DNA of 53,069 bases. It comes from a virus. The position numbers and the translations under genes are program-made. The notes under the pieces are model-generated. The model did no database searches and was not told the DNA's origin. It saw only the letters and a program-made list of their open reading frames with translations. Within the stretch, counting starts at the first letter, position 1, and every line of letters starts with the position of its first letter. Shown in pieces: positions 49,244 to 53,069 of this stretch. Location of the stretch: IMG/VR virus record IMGVR_UViG_3300033145_002955, positions 1 to 53,069 of that record, one strand, 5' to 3'.

Positions 49244-50143
49244 ATGGGAACTAAAACGCCTTTATTTGTGAGACGGGCGGTCGGAGGCATGTTTACCGTT
49301 GTGGATGAACGTTTGGGCTCCGGAAATATTTACTGGGTCCATAACACTGGGACGGATTCACCCGGGAATGGCAGCAACCCCGACTCTCCTCTCGCCACGA
49401 TTGATTATGCTATCGGTCTTTGTACCGCAAATCAAGGGGATGTGATTTATGTGCTCCCCGGACATGAGGAAACGGTTACATCAGCAATCACTTGCGATGT
49501 CGCCGGTGTGTCGATTGTCGGGATTGGAGAAGGTTTGTTGAGACCGAAGGTGACCGGGAACGGGACGATTGACGTTTTCAATGTCACTGCGGCGAATGTG
49601 CGAATTGAGAACATTCAGTTTCCGGCACCTGAAACCGACAATCAAACGTCCGACATCAACATTGCCGCCGCCGGGTGTGTGGTGAGAAACACTTATCATA
49701 TCGGTTCGCAGACGGCGAAAAACAAGACCGACATCATCACCATCACGGCAGCAGGAAATGACTTCCTTATCGATGGTGTCCGAGTTTACAACACCACCGT
49801 TGATTGTGTCTCCGCAATTTCGATAGAGGGGGCATGTGCAAGGGGTGAAATCAGAAATTGCAACATTCAGGGAACCTTCAGCACTGCGGCATTGATGGAT
49901 GAGGATACGGCAACTCTGCTTTACATTCATGATTGTATTTTCAAGAACACGAAGGCGGGGGTTGCATGTGTCAGTTTCTCCAACAATTCAACCGGGGTGA
50001 CCAGCAAGTGCTTCATTTCGGGCAGACATACGACGCTCGCCAGCAACTTTGCGACCGGTACCGGGATGGATTGTCATGAGACAAGGGTTGTTGAGGAGGC
50101 TGGAGTCAACGGTGCTGTGATTCCTGTGGCGGATACTGATTGA
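49244..50143 (+). CDS. Beta-helix virion protein
   Basis: This is a 299-residue protein. It has the start pattern IYWVHNTGTDSPGNGSNPDSP and a series of short parallel-beta rungs (VSIVGIGEG; VRIENIQF; CVVRNTYHI; FLIDGVRVYN; GEIRNCNIQG; LYIHDCIFKN), the layout of right-handed beta-helix (pectate-lyase-like) proteins. In a head gene module it may be a capsid fibre or decoration binding polysaccharide. No catalytic site is certain. GGAGG precedes ATG. Confidence 0.75.
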   Translation: MGTKTPLFVRRAVGGMFTVVDERLGSGNIYWVHNTGTDSPGNGSNPDSPLATIDYAIGLCTANQGDVIYVLPGHEETVTSAITCDVAGVSIVGIGEGLLRPKVTGNGTIDVFNVTAANVRIENIQFPAPETDNQTSDINIAAAGCVVRNTYHIGSQTAKNKTDIITITAAGNDFLIDGVRVYNTTVDCVSAISIEGACARGEIRNCNIQGTFSTAALMDEDTATLLYIHDCIFKNTKAGVACVSFSNNSTGVTSKCFISGRHTTLASNFATGTGMDCHETRVVEEAGVNGAVIPVADTD

Positions 50144-50181
50144 TGAGTTTCCTCATTTTTCATCATTCCCCTTGGTGAAAA

Positions 50182-50248
50182 GGGAGGGTCCTTTTAAGGT
50201 GGAGACCATTGTTGATTGCTCTTCTGCGCAAAAGAAGGGACCCTCCCA
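50182..50248 (+). other. Long-range hairpin in the gap before 50267
   Basis: GGGAGGGTCC near 50182 pairs with GGACCCTCCC near 50240, enclosing a loop of about 48 bases that has its own small stem (TTCT...AGAA). It lies in a 123-base gap within the head operon. No T-run follows on the plus strand; on the minus strand TTTTC follows. It may control expression of the gene behind it. Confidence 0.5.
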
Positions 50249-50266
50249 TAAAAAAGGAGTTTTGGA

Positions 50267-50944
50267 ATGAAAAATAAAATCGTTTACATAGCGTTGATTC
50301 TCGCTGTGTTGAGTCTCGGGTTTTCACTACAATCGTCATACAAATACTTCGTCGGCGATTCCTCCGGGACGAAACCCACACTGCTGTCCCGGGACGTCGG
50401 GAGCAAGCTGTATGAGACCGATACGGGCATGACCTACATTTGGGATGGGTCCGAATGGACGGAGGATTTCAGCGACATCACGTTTGCTCTGAAGGAGACA
50501 CTTTTCGGGCGTTATTATTTCTGCTCAAGCTCGGACACGCTCGCCAACGGGGACACCCTTTACGTTGCATTCGTAGCTCCTGATTCCACAAAGTTGGCAT
50601 CGGCGGTTATAAATTTGTTTTCCACCGGCGTTACTCACTTTGGATTTTACGAAGGTGCCTCCGTTTCAAACGGCGACACGTTGAGCACATTCAACGGTAA
50701 CAGGAATTCGGCAAATACGGCGAGCTCTCTCGTGATTGATTCCCCTACCGTATCCTCTACGGGGACACTACTTGCAGAGCAGGCATGGGGCACCAATACG
50801 CATTTTTATTCAGTTGCGGGACAGGCCTCTCAAGACCAGAGGCTGCTGATGAAATTGGATTCCACGTATTTGATAGAGGTCATTTCCGGTTCGGATGATA
50901 ATTATTTGACGTTCTATCTTCATTGGTTTGAAAGGGAATTGTGA
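50267..50944 (+). CDS. Virion-type protein with N-terminal signal sequence
   Basis: This is a 225-residue protein. Residues 1-21 (KNKIVYIALILAVLSLGFSLQ) form a signal peptide or anchor, which is unusual for a head gene. It is followed by a segment seen in phage structural proteins (DVGSKLYETDTGMTYIWDG) and a beta-rich domain. It could be exported or membrane-inserted late in infection, or the hydrophobic start could be buried in the virion. AAAAAGGAG precedes ATG. Confidence 0.65.
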   Translation: MKNKIVYIALILAVLSLGFSLQSSYKYFVGDSSGTKPTLLSRDVGSKLYETDTGMTYIWDGSEWTEDFSDITFALKETLFGRYYFCSSSDTLANGDTLYVAFVAPDSTKLASAVINLFSTGVTHFGFYEGASVSNGDTLSTFNGNRNSANTASSLVIDSPTVSSTGTLLAEQAWGTNTHFYSVAGQASQDQRLLMKLDSTYLIEVISGSDDNYLTFYLHWFEREL

Positions 50945-51519
50945 TGTCATACTGTACTCCTGAATATGCCAAAGCGCTTTTGGGCACCGAGATTCCACAG
51001 GAGTTGCTGGATGAAGCTCAACAATTGATTCATTCGGTGACGGAATACAGGTGGGAAGCAACTACGGTGACCGAGACGTTTTCGTCGAAGGACATCGGGA
51101 TGCCAATCAGCACTGATATAATCGACATCACAAATGACGTTTCGATTTTCTTGAAGATGCCCATTCAAGAGATTTCATCGTTTGTTGTGGATGGTGAGGA
51201 CATGGAGGAGGGTGTTGATTATGAAGTTAGGGGGGACATCGGCGAAGTGAGACTCATCACGTCGATTTCAACCGGAGGAACTTCCATATCGGGAACGGGG
51301 GACATTGAAATCACATACACCTACGGTTACGGCTCGGACCATAAATATTTCAAGCTGATACAGGGAATTGAGGCAAGGATAGCATTGCTTTTGAAGAACA
51401 ATCCGTTGATGCTTGCGGAAATCGATTTGCAAGGAGACAGGACGAATTATTCCGGTGTACTTGATGCGCTGTTGAAGAAAGTGCCGAAACTTCCAAGAAT
51501 GGGAGTGCTGGGGAAATGA
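50944..51519 (+). CDS. Head-tail connector protein (gp6/gp15-like)
   Basis: This is a 191-residue protein. The start CTPEYAKALLG and the end segments YFKLIQGIEARIALLLKNNP and LQGDRTNYSG fit head-tail connectors, which form a ring under the portal. ATG 50944 overlaps the previous stop (TGATG). It overlaps the adaptor gene by four bases. Confidence 0.75.
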   Translation: MSYCTPEYAKALLGTEIPQELLDEAQQLIHSVTEYRWEATTVTETFSSKDIGMPISTDIIDITNDVSIFLKMPIQEISSFVVDGEDMEEGVDYEVRGDIGEVRLITSISTGGTSISGTGDIEITYTYGYGSDHKYFKLIQGIEARIALLLKNNPLMLAEIDLQGDRTNYSGVLDALLKKVPKLPRMGVLGK

Positions 51520-51887
51520 GCGTCTTCGAGTTGATTGATACGTGTGAGATACAAAGAAGGAAAAGCACAGAGGACTATGGAGGGGCTGGGGCGGATGAAT
51601 ATTACACCTATGCCACGGAGGTTCCATGTTTGCTGATTGAGGACCCCGGCAGAATCATTGTCAAGCAGGATTTTGGCAGGGATGTCTCATGTGATGCAAT
51701 CGTGAGATTGGAGGAGGCAATTCAGGCTACTGATTTGTTGGTCATCAATGGTTACAAATATGAACCCGTCACCGTGCTACCGGTCAGAGATAGAATCACG
51801 AATCAAATCAGGTATTACAGGGCACCGTTGAAGCGGGTGGCTGAAACATCGGATGCTGTGGAACAGCAGGAACCCGTCATCAAATAA
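51516..51887 (+). CDS. Head closure / head-tail adaptor protein
   Basis: This is a 123-residue beta-rich protein. The start FELIDTCEIQRRKSTEDYGG, the end INGYKYEPVTVLPVRDR and its place behind the connector gene match the SPP1 gp16-like head-closure family. It would seal the packaged head and receive the tail. It overlaps the connector gene by four bases (ATGA). Confidence 0.75.
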   Translation: MSVFELIDTCEIQRRKSTEDYGGAGADEYYTYATEVPCLLIEDPGRIIVKQDFGRDVSCDAIVRLEEAIQATDLLVINGYKYEPVTVLPVRDRITNQIRYYRAPLKRVAETSDAVEQQEPVIK

Positions 51888-51906
51888 ATGGAATGGAGGC
51901 GATGAT

Positions 51907-52059
51907 ATGAAAACGAGGCTTCAATTGATACAGGGTTATATGAATGGAACATTGACGGCAAAGGAGAAACGGATTGCCGAAATGAATCATGTGGTAATGG
52001 CTGAAGTCAAGAGGCTTGAGAAAAGCAAGAACAAAACAAAAATCAGGAGGAAGAAATAA
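51907..52059 (+). CDS. Small basic protein
   Basis: This is a 50-codon ORF with GGAGG seven bases before ATG 51907. The product is helical and basic (SKNKTKIRRKK). It overlaps the next start by one base. It lies between the adaptor and the duplicated beta-domain genes; the role is unknown. Confidence 0.55.
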   Translation: MKTRLQLIQGYMNGTLTAKEKRIAEMNHVVMAEVKRLEKSKNKTKIRRKK

Positions 52060-52598
52060 TGGCTGACCTGAAACTTGAGAATCTTCCCGGGACCGGTCCT
52101 ATCATCAGGGCGGACATGGGTGCAGGAACAAGGGCGACTGCTGACTTCATTGTGTACAAGAAGGATGGTTCGGAGGTTTTTAGTGTCGATTATCAGGGGC
52201 TCCCGGACCCCGGTGGCAATCAAGCGAAGCGGCAGGTCCTTATAAGTCTCGGTGATATCCCGGCCGATGCTGATGCTCTTGAGAATTTCCTTGTTGAGTT
52301 CAGAGCGGGGGTGAACATCGAGAAGGTTCAGTTGTGCATTGACACCGACACCGGGGATGGAACGACAAATCGGCAGAACATCACAATCAAAAGGAGTTCT
52401 GATGACGGGCAGGTTGTTTCATACACAACTCCCACAGACAATCCTGCTTTGTCCGCCGCTACGTGGACGGATATGGGAACGGTTACAAATGCCGCATTGT
52501 CAAACGGGGAGTACTTGTATGCTACATACACGAAAACAGCATCGGGACTTGCCCTTTCAGGGCTTGCTATCCTGATTGATTATACCATGACCTCATAA
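52059..52598 (+). CDS. Beta-domain virion protein, single-copy form
   Basis: This is a 179-residue protein with the segments SLGDIPADADALENFLVEF, IEKVQLCIDTDTGD and LALSGLAILIDY. The next gene (52615 to 769) contains two copies of the same domain, so the pair arose by duplication. It is probably a connector- or tail-associated structural protein. GGAGG precedes ATG. Confidence 0.7.
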   Translation: MADLKLENLPGTGPIIRADMGAGTRATADFIVYKKDGSEVFSVDYQGLPDPGGNQAKRQVLISLGDIPADADALENFLVEFRAGVNIEKVQLCIDTDTGDGTTNRQNITIKRSSDDGQVVSYTTPTDNPALSAATWTDMGTVTNAALSNGEYLYATYTKTASGLALSGLAILIDYTMTS

Positions 52599-52614
52599 TT
52601 CGGGAGGAAATACG

Positions 52615-53069
52615 ATGGCAATACTTGATTTCGAGGACACTTTCGGAAACGACCCTTGTATCGATGTGAACATCACAAACAAACGTGATTTCTGTTCATA
52701 TTACAATGGGGGCGTCAACAAGTTCCGAATCACGAAAGACGGATTTTTCTACACTACCAGCGGATGGGCGAAACGATACGTCCAACTTGGTTTGGGGGAC
52801 ATTCCCGCCGATGCCGATGATTATGCTTTTCCTCTGTTCGTTGCAAACGTTCCGGTCACCATCACGAATGTGGAAATTGCTACGGACACTACGGTTTCGG
52901 CGGATGCGGACAATTATCAAACAATCCGTCTGTATCAATCCGGTTCTTCAACGTCAATCGCTGATGCTATGACCACCAATTCCACCGGATTTACGAAACA
53001 CGTTCCTCGTGCTTTCAGCAACATTTCGAGTTCGCTGGGTTCGCTTGGTGCCGGGACATCGCTGTATTT
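52615..53069 (+). CDS. Virion structural protein, 5' part (continues at 1-769)
   Basis: This is the start of the 369-residue two-domain protein that ends at 769. ATG 52615 has GGGAGG eight bases upstream. Residues 1-118 lie before the internal ATG seen at position 14, and the frame stays open through the 114-base overlap. The first domain has LGLGDIPADADDYAFPLFVA and NVEIATDTTVSAD, which align with the 179-residue product encoded upstream. Confidence 0.85.
   Translation, partial: MAILDFEDTFGNDPCIDVNITNKRDFCSYYNGGVNKFRITKDGFFYTTSGWAKRYVQLGLGDIPADADDYAFPLFVANVPVTITNVEIATDTTVSADADNYQTIRLYQSGSSTSIADAMTTNSTGFTKHVPRAFSNISSSLGSLGAGTSLY
52956..53069. repeat. Terminal overlap, right copy
   Basis: This is identical to bases 1-114. 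It supports closing the sequence into a circle of about 52,955 bases. Confidence 0.97.

Noticed and set aside
1-53069. Integrase or repressor indicating a temperate phage
   Set aside because: No tyrosine or serine integrase, excisionase or CI-like repressor was recognised on either strand.

Overview
The window is a complete or near-complete genome of a tailed double-stranded DNA phage with siphovirus morphology: an HK97-type capsid module, a 1077-residue tape measure, and no sheath genes. Bases 1-114 are repeated exactly at 52956-53069, and a single 369-codon gene reads through that overlap. The sequence is therefore circular or terminally redundant, with about 52,955 unique bases, opened inside a structural gene. 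I see no integrase, excisionase, CI-like repressor, tRNA or CRISPR array, so a lytic lifestyle is likely. Most genes have a strong GGAGG-type ribosome binding site and neighbours often overlap by 1-14 bases. The bacterial host cannot be named from the sequence.

Layout. (1) 40643-53069 continuing into 1-11630, plus strand: packaging and virion genes (terminase small and large, portal, Mu-F-like minor head protein, prohead protease fusion, major capsid, decoration-like proteins, a beta-helix protein, connectors, tail completion proteins, tail tube, frameshifted tail chaperones, tape measure, hub-like protein, a seven-repeat fibre protein), then a lysis-like set, ending in a strong terminator at 11649. 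(2) 11780-23712, minus strand: small zinc-binding proteins, a sigma-like protein, primase, a DUF932-like protein, an SNF2-type helicase, a 7-deazaguanine DNA-modification cassette (phosphoribosyltransferase, ParB-fold protein, DpdA-like transglycosylase, FolE, QueC, QueE, QueD) and a DnaB-like helicase. (3) 23713-23950: divergent control region. (4) 23951-35480, plus strand: early regulator-like protein, sliding clamp, uracil-DNA-glycosylase/PolA fusion, clamp loader, gp32-like SSB, UvsY-like protein, RecA/UvsX, RuvC-like resolvase, and a Rad50 split around Mre11. (5) 35483-40544: about 17 small accessory proteins, several cysteine-rich or membrane-anchored.

How it fits together. FolE, QueD, QueE and QueC make preQ0 from GTP. 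The DpdA-like enzyme would exchange it for guanine in phage DNA, probably to resist host restriction, and the adjacent phosphoribosyltransferase could salvage the released guanine. Replication would use the phage's own primase, DnaB-like helicase, clamp, clamp loader, PolA fusion and SSB, with recombination by UvsX/UvsY/RuvC/Mre11-Rad50. The two divergent early units end at matching bipartite inverted repeats (11686-11778 and 32394-32481) that bracket the 20.6-kb replication/modification block; this is the most unusual structural feature here. There is no gene-free stretch longer than 300 bases; the longest is the 238-base divergent control region.
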